NCBI GenBank assembly: GCA_934718085.1
Contig: CAKUZL010000008.1
Coordinates: 1-64,000, forward strand
Reading direction: 5' to 3'
From: an uncultured Candidatus Melainabacteria bacterium
GTDB lineage: Bacteria; Cyanobacteriota; Vampirovibrionia; Gastranaerophilales; Gastranaerophilaceae
DNA length: 64,000 nucleotides
Made by a program: the position numbers and the translations under genes. The notes below the pieces were generated by a model, which had not been told where the DNA came from, did not search any database, and saw only the letters and a list, made by a program, of their open reading frames with translations. Of this stretch, positions 41,722 through 52,900 are shown one piece after another. Within the stretch, counting starts at the first letter, position 1, and each line of letters opens with the position of its first letter.

Positions 41722-42747
41722 TTATGCCGAAAACGTTTTAAACGAACTTTTAACGTTATCGTCAACAACTTTTTTCAACGCCTCAAGCTCCGAAGAAATC
41801 GCCGAACGTTCCGTTTCGAGCTGTTTCATTTGAAGTTCGAGCTCTTTGTCTTTTTGTTGATAGTAAGCCGATTTCGTTTCATATTCCGCGGAAACCGACG
41901 CGTCGTCATCGGTATACAGATTGTCGAAAATATTCCCGACGCCCGAATAACTGATGTCTTCCCACTCGCGGGTTCCGTCGTCCTGAAGTTTTTGCATACT
42001 GAGCAACCATTCGCCGCTCCGAAGTTTTTCCTCCAGATAATCGTCATCAAGGCAATCTTTATCGATAAAATACGACTGCTGTTCGACTTGATCCGCACGA
42101 GCCATTTCCCGCTCGTACTCTGCCTTAGCGCGTTCGATGTCTTCGGTATATTCCCGACTTTCGAGCTCTTTGCCGTTTGTGAACGACAACCCTTTTTTCT
42201 GCCAGTAATCGTAAAATTCGCCCGCATCAAGCCCGGAAATCTCGCTCCGAAGTTCTTCCGTCGACAGAATTTGTCCGTCCTTATCCTCAACCGCATTGAC
42301 CAACGCGGACTGAGTATCCGGCATAAAGTAAGACAAAAAACTTGCTCCGCTTACCGCTTTTCCCGCCAACGACGCCGCATCCGACCCGAATTGAAAACAA
42401 TTCCGACTCAAAGCCTGCTCATACTTTTCCCGTGCAGCCTCTCTGATTTTTTCGGGATCTTCCTTCGACGGAACGACTTCGCGACCTTCCCTCGTAACGA
42501 CCCTGTACCCGAGACCCTCGTCACTGCTTGTTATCACCGAATAAGTCAATCTTTGGTACGGCGCATCCCCCGAAGCCTTATACATAAGCCTTCTGTTGTT
42601 TATACCTTCCGTATATTTCGTCGCAATATCTTCCAAATTCTTTGATACCGACAACCGCGCCTGACTGATTTGTTGCGCCTGATATTCACAGTCGCTTTTG
42701 CGCGCCGTCAGTTGCAAATATCTTACCTGTGATGCCGACATTCCCAT
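41722..42747 (-). CDS. MGMSASQ-type coiled-coil protein, lineage-specific
   Basis: A 341-aa protein starting MGMSASQVRYLQLTARKSDC at the ATG at 42747, which follows GGAAGGACACGAAATT; the ORF upstream of this ATG is not supported. This N-terminal pattern, with QQISQARLSVSKNLEDIATKY after it, is one I associate with a family expanded in Gastranaerophilales. The middle holds an acidic region (DDDYLEEKLRSGEWLLSMQK), and the C-terminus is a coiled coil (QQKDKELELQMKQLETERS). No enzymatic motif or export signal is seen. The start with SASQ and a short helix recalls FliD/EspG-like secreted proteins only loosely; function unknown. Confidence 0.75.
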   Translation of the reverse strand: MGMSASQVRYLQLTARKSDCEYQAQQISQARLSVSKNLEDIATKYTEGINNRRLMYKASGDAPYQRLTYSVITSSDEGLGYRVVTREGREVVPSKEDPEKIREAAREKYEQALSRNCFQFGSDAASLAGKAVSGASFLSYFMPDTQSALVNAVEDKDGQILSTEELRSEISGLDAGEFYDYWQKKGLSFTNGKELESREYTEDIERAKAEYEREMARADQVEQQSYFIDKDCLDDDYLEEKLRSGEWLLSMQKLQDDGTREWEDISYSGVGNIFDNLYTDDDASVSAEYETKSAYYQQKDKELELQMKQLETERSAISSELEALKKVVDDNVKSSFKTFSA

Positions 42748-42959
42748 AATTTCGTGTCCTTCCTTTGTCTTCAAACTCTTTATCGACACATCCTCAAACA
42801 TGCTTTAATCATTATTTTATTTTTACAAAACTATTGTTACAAAAATTAACAATACCACCCCCGAGACAAACATTACATTTTGTAAACAAAGTATATAAAA
42901 AATATAAAGTTTCCCCGAAATCATGCCGATACCTTTAACACGTGAGAGAGATAAAAAAT

Positions 42960-43006
42960 AAGAAGACCTTTCGGGGAAATCCCCGCAGTCGCGTCTTCTT
43001 GGAGGA
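42960..43006 (+). promoter_or_regulatory. Structured 5' leader with hairpin next to a strong Shine-Dalgarno
   Basis: AAGAAGAC (42960-42967) pairs with GTCTTCTT (42993-43000), enclosing a second stem CGGGG-AAAT-CCCCG. The ribosome binding site GGAGGAG begins directly after the outer stem and lies 9 nt before the ATG at 43015. The position suggests translational control of the small ORF, or the end of a small RNA. Confidence 0.5.
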
Positions 43007-43014
43007 GAGTGCTT

Positions 43015-43164
43015 ATGGAAAAAATTTATTTAATCCCCAAAGAAGAAGATATGACTAAACAAGTTAACAAACTGACGGACGAGATGGAGTGCATCGCAAA
43101 CAACATCGAAACGTATTCCGAAATGCTGAAAGACATGTTTACGTCGAAAAATTCCGACAAATAA
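43015..43164 (+). CDS. 49-aa acidic small protein
   Basis: A short ORF MEKIYLIPKEEDMTKQVNKL followed by a helical DEMECIANNIETYSEMLKDM, ending in TAA. It has a strong GGAGGAG site and a structured leader. Its stop codon is immediately adjacent (zero gap) to the stop of the convergent zinc-ribbon ATPase gene. I do not recognise it. The amphipathic helix and good translation signals make it probably real; it could be a small regulator or partner for one of the neighbouring proteins. Confidence 0.6.
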   Translation: MEKIYLIPKEEDMTKQVNKLTDEMECIANNIETYSEMLKDMFTSKNSDK

Positions 43165-46100
43165 CTATTCTTCGATGAACCCGTTTTTCACGCAGAAAAG
43201 ACGAAAATCGTTTAAATTTTGAACGATTTTGTTTTCCAACCCCGGAATTTGAGCCGTCTTGCTCAACCCGAGCATGAGCGTAAAAATCTTGCGAACCTTG
43301 TCCATTCCGGGCTGAACGTTTTGCTCGGTAATCAACATCGTCTTTTTGAGTTGGATAACAAAATTTTCGTACAACTTTATCTGAACAAACTCCGACCCGG
43401 TCTGCTTTGCAAGCTGCATTGCGGACTCGAGGTTAGAAGCGGAATTTGAAAAATCGTTTTGAGCAAGCATATTTTCCGCAAGGACTTTCTTGAGCAAAAT
43501 CGAGAAGTTCACGTTTTTGTAATTTGCGTTGCCCGCGATATCGAGAGCACTGTTTGCAACCGAAAGTGCGTCTGTTCCGGTATCACAAAATTCGGAAATT
43601 TTCGCAATCAAATACCAGCAAGCCAAAGCGCACGTCACGATTTTGTTTTGGGCAAAATACCCGAGAAGCCCGTTGACGATTTTAAGAGCATCGTCGTACA
43701 TTTTTTCGCGCGTAAACAAAAACGCCTTAAACAAATTCAAAACCGACTCACTGAACGTATCGCCCGCAAAAGAAGCCTGTTTTTTATACTCTTCGATTTT
43801 CGCGAAAAGCGATTTTCCTTCTTCGGTGATAATCCCGATATAAGCCGAAATCAGGTTCAACTCGGTCAACAACGAAGGCGTTTTTGCGACAAGCTCGTTC
43901 GCGTACAAAAGTTCCAGGAGATTTTTGCACTCGATAACGTGACCTTTTACCGCGGAATCAAAAGCTTTTGCGGTTAAAAACTTCAACTTTTGTTTTTCGG
44001 TGGTAACTTTGACCGACGCGATGATATTTTCGAGCTTCGAAAGCAGCTCCGGTGCTTTATTTACGCCCTGCAACGAATACGATTTCGCCAAAATCGAACA
44101 AACATTGACAAAGACGTCATAGACATCGGTATTTTGAACAGACTGCTGACCTTCGTGCGAATTCAAAGCTTTCTCAAGCACGGGGAGAATTTCGTTCATC
44201 ACCAAATTTGCAAGCTGTTCGCAATTTCCGGATTTGAACAGCGCCTCGACTTTTTTGGACTTAATTACGGCGATTTGCAGCTCGTCAAGCTTGGTTCCGA
44301 GATTTTCGAGCATAAAATCTATCGTTTGAATTACCGCAACGAAATTTGACGAAGCATAATGAGCTTTCAGCGCATAGGCACAAAATTCGGTGATTTTGAC
44401 ATCGTCGCCCGATTGAGCCGCCCGGCTCAAAATCGAGTTCAAATTTTCGTAAATCATATCGGGAGCCTTGTCATACAAGAGTTTCACGGTATTTTCTTCG
44501 AGTTCGAACTTGTAATCCAAAAACTTATTATAATCGGACTGCGCCATTTTCGACATTATGTCAAAGCATCTGTTCGCAATCAGCACAAACAAAGAGTCGT
44601 CGCCGATTTTGACGGTTTGCGCCGCAAGAGTTTTCCAAACATTCAAAGCGGACGAATAATCGTCGACATACTCGTCGGCTATCGCCGATACGCCGATTGA
44701 AGCAAGCGTAAAGCCGTAAATCGCATTTTTCGTCGTTTGAACAAGCGTCGGCAAATCTTTTGACGAAAGAGCTGTTTGTCGCGCAATATCAAACAGTTCG
44801 AACGTTGCAAACTCAAATTCCGTCTCGTTTATCGCGTAAAAGAAATGTTTTTGCAAAGCCGATTCGAGAATTTTTTGAACGTCTGTAACGTTTAAAATCT
44901 TGGAAAGGACGTGGATATTGAACTTTTGCCCGAGAACGGAAGCCGCACACAGTGAATTTTTCAAAACCGCGTCTTGTTCGGATTCGAACATAAATTTTGC
45001 GATGTCCGAAGAATTTTGAGGCACGAAAAGTTCAGCCGAACTTTTTTTGACCAAAGCGTTGTTTTCGATTGTCGCAAACCCGCAGTTTAAAAGGGATTGA
45101 ACGTACATATACCCGAAGCTCATGTCATTTGAGCCGTTTTGAACGATTACCGAAGCGATATCGTCGGGAGCCGACGCAATTGAAGAGATTTCGAGGACTT
45201 TAGCCAAATAATCTTCGGAGCTTTTAAATTTTTTGCAAACCGTTTTTGAACGGACAAAATTCAGCGCATCTGGGTCAAGGTAAGAGATTACGGCATTTTC
45301 CGACCTATAGACCAAAATCAGTTTGAACAGAGAACTGAATTTTTGTCTTTGTGCGAGGTAATTGATAAAATCGTAGGACGCGCCGTCAATCAGCTCGAAA
45401 TCGTCGGCAATCATAATTGTGGGACGAATGCAGATTATCGAATCGAAAACTTTTTCGAGAACGATAAACATTTTGTTTTTGTTGTCGATGATGTTTTCAA
45501 AATCATCCTGCATCGAAGGATACAAGAAGTTTTCGAACAAACCGAGCTCCGTAGCGTCGAGCAACGGGAAATATTTTTTGAAAAGTTTTTCGGATTGAGC
45601 CGCAAACGACTTGATATCGGGGTGAGCCGACGGCAGTCCGAGCAAATTAAGCAGACAGTTTTTTATGTACAAAAACGGCGTATACTCAATGCCCGAGTCG
45701 ATTTTAGCCGAAATCACGGTATATGCGTTTTGAGGCAAAGAAGCCGCACAATTTGCGACAAGGGTTGATTTTCCGCAACCTTTCGCCCCGCAAAGAGCAA
45801 ATACGTTCAGCGAGGTATCGGCGATAAAAAGCTTAATTTTATCGATAATTGCGCCGTCCGAGTCAAAATATTCGATTACGGGCTCGCCTGCCTTTATTAT
45901 TTCGTTTATTTCCCGCGCGGATTTTTCGTCGGGGGAAGGCTCGGAAGGTTGCGTATTTTCGACAACTTCGGGTTGTTCAAAAACCGGTTCGTCGGTCGAA
46001 ATTTCTTCGGTAATATCGGTTTCCGATTTCGAAACGGGTTCAACCGCGGGAGCTTCCTCTTGTATTTCGGACGCAATCGAATCATCCGCACCCGCAACAT

Positions 46101-46380
46101 CCGAATTTTCGGTAATTTCGGGAAAATTCCCGTTGACATTTTCGACCTTCAATTCGGTAGAGCAAACCCTGCAAGACTTTGATTCCGCGTAGTTTGTAGC
46201 ACCGCATTCGGGACATTTTACGAACAACGGCGTCGAACAATGCGTACAATTTTTATACCCGACGAAATTCAATGTATGGCACGACGGACACTCGATGTTC
46301 AGTTTCATCGAACAATTCGGGCATTTTTCCGTATCGAAAGGAACCACCGTTTTACATTTCGGGCATATAATTTTTTTCAT
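43165..46380 (-). CDS. Zinc-ribbon P-loop ATPase with helical-repeat C-terminus
   Basis: A 1071-aa protein. Three tandem zinc ribbons fill residues 6-73 (Cys pairs 6/9-20/23, 31/34-45/48, 56/59-70/73). An acidic linker leads to a P-loop ATPase: Walker A GAKGCGKST (198-206), and a Walker B-like MIADDFELID with LILVYRSE after it. This resembles STAND/AAA-type ATPases of the adenylate-cyclase or MalT kind. The remaining ~600 residues are alpha-helical, TPR-like repeats. Such proteins are usually signal-switched scaffolds; no enzymatic or DNA-binding output domain is seen. It is the last gene of a three-gene operon, 6 bp after the sigma-like gene, so it is probably the sensor or effector partner of that pathway. 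Confidence 0.8.
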   Translation of the reverse strand: MKKIICPKCKTVVPFDTEKCPNCSMKLNIECPSCHTLNFVGYKNCTHCSTPLFVKCPECGATNYAESKSCRVCSTELKVENVNGNFPEITENSDVAGADDSIASEIQEEAPAVEPVSKSETDITEEISTDEPVFEQPEVVENTQPSEPSPDEKSAREINEIIKAGEPVIEYFDSDGAIIDKIKLFIADTSLNVFALCGAKGCGKSTLVANCAASLPQNAYTVISAKIDSGIEYTPFLYIKNCLLNLLGLPSAHPDIKSFAAQSEKLFKKYFPLLDATELGLFENFLYPSMQDDFENIIDNKNKMFIVLEKVFDSIICIRPTIMIADDFELIDGASYDFINYLAQRQKFSSLFKLILVYRSENAVISYLDPDALNFVRSKTVCKKFKSSEDYLAKVLEISSIASAPDDIASVIVQNGSNDMSFGYMYVQSLLNCGFATIENNALVKKSSAELFVPQNSSDIAKFMFESEQDAVLKNSLCAASVLGQKFNIHVLSKILNVTDVQKILESALQKHFFYAINETEFEFATFELFDIARQTALSSKDLPTLVQTTKNAIYGFTLASIGVSAIADEYVDDYSSALNVWKTLAAQTVKIGDDSLFVLIANRCFDIMSKMAQSDYNKFLDYKFELEENTVKLLYDKAPDMIYENLNSILSRAAQSGDDVKITEFCAYALKAHYASSNFVAVIQTIDFMLENLGTKLDELQIAVIKSKKVEALFKSGNCEQLANLVMNEILPVLEKALNSHEGQQSVQNTDVYDVFVNVCSILAKSYSLQGVNKAPELLSKLENIIASVKVTTEKQKLKFLTAKAFDSAVKGHVIECKNLLELLYANELVAKTPSLLTELNLISAYIGIITEEGKSLFAKIEEYKKQASFAGDTFSESVLNLFKAFLFTREKMYDDALKIVNGLLGYFAQNKIVTCALACWYLIAKISEFCDTGTDALSVANSALDIAGNANYKNVNFSILLKKVLAENMLAQNDFSNSASNLESAMQLAKQTGSEFVQIKLYENFVIQLKKTMLITEQNVQPGMDKVRKIFTLMLGLSKTAQIPGLENKIVQNLNDFRLFCVKNGFIEE

Positions 46381-46386
46381 GAAATT

Positions 46387-46962
46387 TTAGGTTTCCAATT
46401 TGTCTTTTAACAACTTCGAGAGTTTAAGCAGCCGCTTGCTGACTTCGGATTGAGAAATATTAAGCTCTTCCGCCGTTTCTTTTTGTTTCATTTCCTTAAC
46501 ATATCTGCAAATAAACAAATCAAGGTACAATTTAGACGGGTCGGAATTATGAATTATGCAAAGCGCATCGGCAATGCTTTGGAGCAAATCGGCGGAAATC
46601 ACGTCCTGTTCGGGGTTTGCCCCCGGATCTTTTACGTCGAAAGAATATTTAAGTTCGACGGTCGAACCGTCGTCGGAGAGCCTGCTTCCGAGGCGACCTG
46701 TTCTTTTCAGCCTGCCGAAATTCTTTAAAACCGAGCTCATGGAAGTGTTTACGACTTTTGTCAGGTAACTTTCGATTTTTTGAATCGGTGCGTCCGAATT
46801 GAATATGATGTAAGTTTTTTGGAGCGTTTCACCGCAAAAATCTTCGAGCAAATCCTCGTTGCCGGAAAATTTCGGATTGGATTTTACCAATTTTTCTATA
46901 AGCTGTTTTTGTTCCGCGATTTCCAGAATACTTCCCTCCCGATTGGAATTAACTGAAACCAT
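46387..46962 (-). CDS. ECF-like RNA polymerase sigma factor-like protein
   Basis: A 191-aa protein. The C-terminal ~60 residues form a sigma region 4-like HTH (YVKEMKQKETAEELNISQSE ... VSKRLLKLSKLLKDKLE). The N-terminal half resembles region 2 of ECF-type sigma factors only weakly (IESYLTKVVNTSMSSVLKNF) and has an unusually long acidic linker (DDGSTVELKYSF ... NPEQDVIS). It would bind RNA polymerase and promoters for this operon's targets. It lies 21 bp after the giant gene, whose zf-HC2-like motif is typical of anti-sigma factors. No start with a good ribosome binding site is seen, so translation may depend on coupling. Target genes unknown. Confidence 0.75.
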   Translation of the reverse strand: MVSVNSNREGSILEIAEQKQLIEKLVKSNPKFSGNEDLLEDFCGETLQKTYIIFNSDAPIQKIESYLTKVVNTSMSSVLKNFGRLKRTGRLGSRLSDDGSTVELKYSFDVKDPGANPEQDVISADLLQSIADALCIIHNSDPSKLYLDLFICRYVKEMKQKETAEELNISQSEVSKRLLKLSKLLKDKLET

Positions 46963-46983
46963 GATATCACAAAACGTCGATTA

Positions 46984-49900
46984 TTAAAAACCGACGTTCA
47001 GTATCATTTTTACGTTCATGTCATCGGGAACCGAAGAATCCGCTTGAGCCGTCATTTCGGCGGGTTCGGGGACTCTGACGGTTTTCAGAATTTCGTTTAC
47101 ACTTTGTAATACTTTTTTGTCGAGAACCTTATCTCCGGAAGATTGAATGAGCGAGATTTTTTTGACTTTATTGCCGATCTTGAGCTCAATCATTATTTTC
47201 AGAGGCTCAACGGGGGTTTTGGTCATATAACCCTGCAAAGCGGAGCTCAAATCTTCGTGAATCAAATTCCCTGTGTTTTGAAGGTATTTTTTGAAGACCA
47301 AATTTTGCGCAATGGAGGGGTTAACCGCCCACGAGATTTTTTTGACGGAAACCGCGGTCATAACTGCGGGGAGCCCGTTGTCGTTACCGTAATCGGGCAA
47401 ATTCAGATCATTTGAAGCTTCGGGAATTTGACGTTCGACGGTTGTGTCACCGAACAAGAATCCCAAAACTTTGAATTTGTAAACCGCAAACGCCGCAAAC
47501 GACGCTACGACAACCACAAGAACCGTTATGAAAAGTTTTTTGATTGCGTTATTGATTACGTCGGGCGAAAAATCGTCATCGTCATCCAAATCCGAAAAAT
47601 CGTCGTCCGAAATTTCTGCGGCATCCGAGGTTTCGGTATCATTCGCGGGAGAAATTTCTTCGTCGGGAGCGGGCACTTCGAGGTTCGAAACAGAGTCGGG
47701 AAGGGCGTTTTCGGTGTTGTCCGAAACGTCGGTCGATACGGGTTGTTCAACATCCGCATTTTCGGGTTTGAACGTCGGTTCGGATTGAGGGGCAAAATCC
47801 TCCAAATCCGAAGTATCGGATGATTTTTCGACTTCACTCGACGGAACCTCCGCCGGTAAGTCTTCAATATCCGTTGCCGGGGCAAAATCCCCGTGGTCGG
47901 CTTTTTCGGACTCCGTTTTATCGGACTCGGCTGAAGGATTTTCGGGCTCGGAAGACTCGGGATTTTCGGGAATCGCACGCGTCACGGGCAGTTCTTCAAA
48001 CTTCAGCTCGTCGGGTGCCGCACCTTGTACGACGTCGTCGAAAGGCTCTTTTTTCTCGAGATTTTCGGACTCGTCGAAGAATTCCAACGGCTCGACAATT
48101 GCGCCGCTTTCGAACAAATCGGGCAACTCGTCGGACCGAGACTCGTTCTCGGCAGCTTTGTCTTTCAAATTCTGAGCAAGAACAGCATCCAAAACGCTTC
48201 CTGTACTTGCGGGCGAGGACGACGTATTTTCAGGAATTTTGGCGATTTCGTTTTCAAAATCATCCAAATTATCAAGTTCGCTGAAATCAACCATATCGGG
48301 GTCTTTTTCACGCTCTTCGGGAATTTCGTACTCGTCAAGCAATCCGCGGGGGTTGTCTTCGGAACCTGTTTCGCCCAAAGATTTTTCGGTCTCTTCGGAG
48401 TGAGCCGGAGTTTCGTCAAAACCACTTAATTCATCGGCATTTGAAGTCATTTCGCCGTCAACATCCGTCAAATCCGGCTTTTCATCCTCCTCGTCCGAAG
48501 GAATTTCGCACCCCGAAAAGCTTACGGGACGTATAAAGTCACCTAAACCATCATCCGGAGTCAAATTATTCACTGTTTCGAGTTCGTTTAAAAGCTCCGG
48601 AGACAAGGCTTCCGACTGTTCGTCGTCGCGTTCCGCAAAGTCGTCATCATCGTTCGTTATGAACGTAAAATCGGGAATTTCCTCATCATCGAAGGTTTCG
48701 GCAGCTTTCAACGAATTTGTCGACTGCTCCGGAACAGAATTTTCTTCTTCGTCGTCATCATCGATAAAAACCAACTCGTCGTTATCAAAATCATCGTCGT
48801 GAGAAGGATTTTGACCGTTTTCTTCGTTCGACACTGACGTTTCGTCGAACATTTCAGCCGACTTTTCGTCGGGCGTATCATCAAGATTTACGGCGGTTTC
48901 GGGAATTTGAGCGGGTTCTTCGTCAAACGGCGAAGATTTTTCGTCGTTTTTTTCATATTGCTTTTCGAATTCGTCGTCTGTTGACACGGCAGGCAAATCT
49001 TCAATAAAATCAAAACTTTCGAGCTCCGGATCATCGTTTTTTGAGACTTCTTCGTCCGATGATTCCTTCGGTTGCTCGCCGTCAACCGGCCCTTTGTCAA
49101 AGATAACAGGAGTTTCGTCAAATTCATCATCCGATTTTTGCAAATCATTCTCCGAAACGTTATCCGAAACATCGTCAAAACACGCGGTTTCAAGGGCTTT
49201 TTCGGTCTCTTCGACATTCTTTGAACCCTCATCGTCCGGCTCTTCGTCAACAATAACAGTGGTTTCGTCGAATTCATCATCCGATTTTTGCAAATCATTT
49301 TCCGAAGCATTATCCGAAATATCGTCAAAACACGCGGTTTCAAGGGCTTTTTCGGTCTCTTCGACATTCTTCGAACCCTCATCGTCCGGCTCTTCGTCAA
49401 CAATAACAGTGGTTTCGTCGAATTCATCATCCGATTTTTGCAAATCATTTTCCGAAGCATTATCCGAAATATCGTCAAAACACGCGGTTTCAAGGGCTTT
49501 TTCGGTCTCTTCGACATTCTTCGAACCCTCATCGTCCGGCTCTTCGTCAACAATAACAGTGGTTTCGTCGAATTCATCATCCGATTTTTGCAAATCATTT
49601 TCCGGAACGTTATCCGAAATATCGTCAAAACACGCGGTTTCAAGGGCTTTTTCGGGTTCTCCGACATTATCCGAAACTTCATCAACAGCCTCATCATCAA
49701 GGATACCTGAAGTTTTCGGGGCATCATGTTCGAGTTCGGACGCTGCGTCATCAAACGAAAATCCGTTTTCATCACGCACAGGTTCACCCGTTGATTTGTC
49801 GTCGCCATCGTCCTGATATGTCGGCGCATCTTCAAGCGTACCGCTCTTATCGGGCAATTGCTCGGAATTAAAACGAATAAATTGCTCGTCCTTTTCGAAA

Positions 49901-52900
49901 TCTTGGCTCAAAACCTCGCCGAAATCGGTCTTATCGTAAGAATTTTCCTCTTCGGAACTCAAATTTTCGTCATTTTTAACATTTTCGTCAAAAATTTTAT
50001 CCGCAACCACGTTTTTTTCGGGCTCGCTCCGCTCGTCGCCCGTTTCGAACTCATTTACCGAATTTTGCGACTCTTCGGGCTCATCCGAAAAACCGAAAGA
50101 AAAATTTTCAGGTTCATCTACATCCGAACCTGCTTGCTCGTACAGCTCTACAGCCTGTTCGGGTTCAAAATCGTCTTTACCGTTATTTTTTCCTTCAACA
50201 TCATCGTTTTCATAAAGGTTTTCGACAATCGCATTATCGGGAGAAAAATCATCTTCGCGAACACTATCCGAAATATCGCCAAAAGACAGAGTTTCAAGGG
50301 CATCCTCGGGCTTCGAATCAACCGCCGGCATTTCAGCGGAGTCGTAGTCCTTTTTTTTCAAATCATCTTCACTAATATCTTCCGAGACAGGTTTTTCGGG
50401 CAATTCAAGCTCTTGATTTGAAAGCGCTTCGACGTTATCGGACAAACTTTGGTCTACAAAAGAAAAACCACCGTTTTCGGGATTTTCGGTCAAATTTTCG
50501 TCATTAAACGAAAATCCGGCACTTTCGTTCTCGGAAAGCTCGTTTTCGGGCTCTACATCATCCGGTTCGACATTTTCGGACTCGGACGCATTAAAATCGG
50601 ATGTTTTTTCGACGTTTTCCCCAAAATTTTCGAAAGTTTTGTCGGTAGGTTCGTCAACGCCGCTTGATTCTTCGACAACGTCAAAAGTTTCGGAAAACTC
50701 GGGATTTTCGACCTGTTCATCGGATGATTTTGAAAATTCGAAATCGTCGTCGTTTTCGGATTCGAAAGGCTCGGAAATTGCCGATATTTCGCGAGCTTCG
50801 GGCGTTTTTTCTTCATAATCGCTCATATCGTCCGAAAAAAACTTCACATCCGAGTCATCCGACACAGTCGAATTAACCGCATTGTCAAAGGCTTTTGCAA
50901 GTTTTTCGCCGGCTTTGGAAACCAAACTTTCCGCGACTCCCGCCGCACCTGCCGAAACTCCCGCGGCAAGAGCTGCTCCTTCACTTGCGGCAACCGCAGC
51001 AGCACCGTTCGCAACGGTCACAGCGGTCAAGGCACCCGAAGAAACCGTCGTTAAAGCGTTTTTCGCCGTTTCAACGAGCGCGTTTTTTTTTTCACTCTCC
51101 TCGGGAGAGTCGTTTTTATCGTCGGAAGAATTTATCTTGACAAGCGCAACGTCAACAATATCAATCAATTCGGGCTCGGACGGATTGTCACCGACCTCAT
51201 TTTCTTCAACAACATTCGAATTCGGCTCGGGCTCAATATTTTCGGGCTCCGCCAAGGTTTCGGTCTCGGTTTGCTCTAAAACTTCGGCAAACGAAAAACC
51301 TGTATCCACAGAGTCCGAGTAGATTTCCGTAGTTCCCGTTTCGAACTCGCCGGAGGGATATTGTCGATTTTGCACCTCAACAGCCTCATTTTCGGGAGTT
51401 TCAGGCAAATTTTCCTCTGTCGCGGGAAATTCATCATCCTGCTTTTCGGTCGCCTGCTCGCTCAACGACTCTTCGGAAACGGGTTCGCAACTCAAATCCG
51501 TTTCGGCTCCGGAAGGTAAATTTTCGGCAGTTTCGGGCTCCGCAAATCCGAACGAAAAACCTTCGTGAAGTTCAACGTCAACGGAGTCGACGTCGGGCGA
51601 AACATCGCGCAAATCCGCGTTTTCGGGATTATTTAAATCATCCTCGACATTTTCCGAAATGCCGGTATCTTCAACACTTTCCGTAACATTAGCGGTATCC
51701 GAATTTTCGGGCAAAATTTCGTCCGTATCGTCGTTTTCGGCATACGAACCGAACGAAAAATCGTCCTTCGAAAGCTCTTTCGAGTCTTTTTCATCCGAGT
51801 CGTCGGATAAAACCGTATTATCACCGAGCGTTTCGGAATTTTCACGCGAATTGTCCGGCGAAACATCGCCTGCAAGGGTTTTTTCGGAGTTTTCGCTTTC
51901 ACTGTCCTCGTCTGAGCTTTCGTCAAAATAAATTCTTTCAAAGCCGTCATTTTCCTCGGATTGAGGCTCTTCGGAAACTTTTTGTTCTTCCGTCTCTTCG
52001 ACAAATTCTATTTCGGGCTCTTCTTCCGTTCCGAAAGAAAATCCGCCGAAGTCAACGGTTTCACTTGAATTTTCGTCATTATCTGGCAAATTTTCCGAGT
52101 TTTCGGTGAACTCGATTTCGGGCTCATCGTCGGAATTCTCCGAAAACCCGAATCCTGCAGATTTTTCAGGCTTTTCTTCGAGCACGATGTCTTTATCTTC
52201 CGTAATTTTAATTTCGGGCGAACCGTCCGTCAAATGAGAATAATCGGCTTTCGGCAACGGAATTTCGTCGGGGATTGCAAGCTCGTTTTCGGGAGGAACG
52301 ATTTCGTTTTCGTGTTCCTCAAAAGCCTTTTCCGTCATACCTTCGGGCAAATCCTGCGCGAATTTTTCCGTCAAAATCGCACTTTCGGTTATTCCCGAAG
52401 TATCGGGGTACGAAAAATCGTCGTCAAACATTTTAAAATAAGAGTTCCCGTCCTTTCCGGAATACAAAAGTTTCAGAGGATCGTCTTCCTCTTCGGGCTC
52501 ATCGACCTCGTCGGCTCTAATCGGCACCACGACTTCGGGAGCGGCATTAAACTTTTCCTCGTCGACGGGAACCGCACCGACCGCATTAAGCGTATAATCC
52601 TTGAGAATATCCTCATTTTCGGACATATGCCTTACTATTCGCTCATAATCGTAATATTCCGAAAAAGTTTCGCGACAAAGACAACAATCCGTCAAATGCC
52701 GTACCAGCTTTGTTTTTTCCTCCGCACCGAGCTCGCCGTCCAAATATTCGATAAACAAAGATTCGTAAATCTCGTGGTCGGCATCGGTCACAACGACCGT
52801 TTTCGGGCGTTTTAAAAAGGCTTCCAACTCCGATGCCGGCTTCAGCTCGCTTTTATCGACAATGTAATAATGTTCGTCCTGTCTGACTTTCAGGAGTTTG

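Noticed and set aside
49118..49700. CRISPR-like array
   Set aside because: Repeats are contiguous 150-bp coding units without spacers.
49094..49816. Long plus-strand Ser-rich ORFs across 47-52 kb
   Set aside because: They mirror the acidic repeats of the giant minus-strand gene. Their composition is explained by the antisense of Asp/Glu codons, with no start signals.
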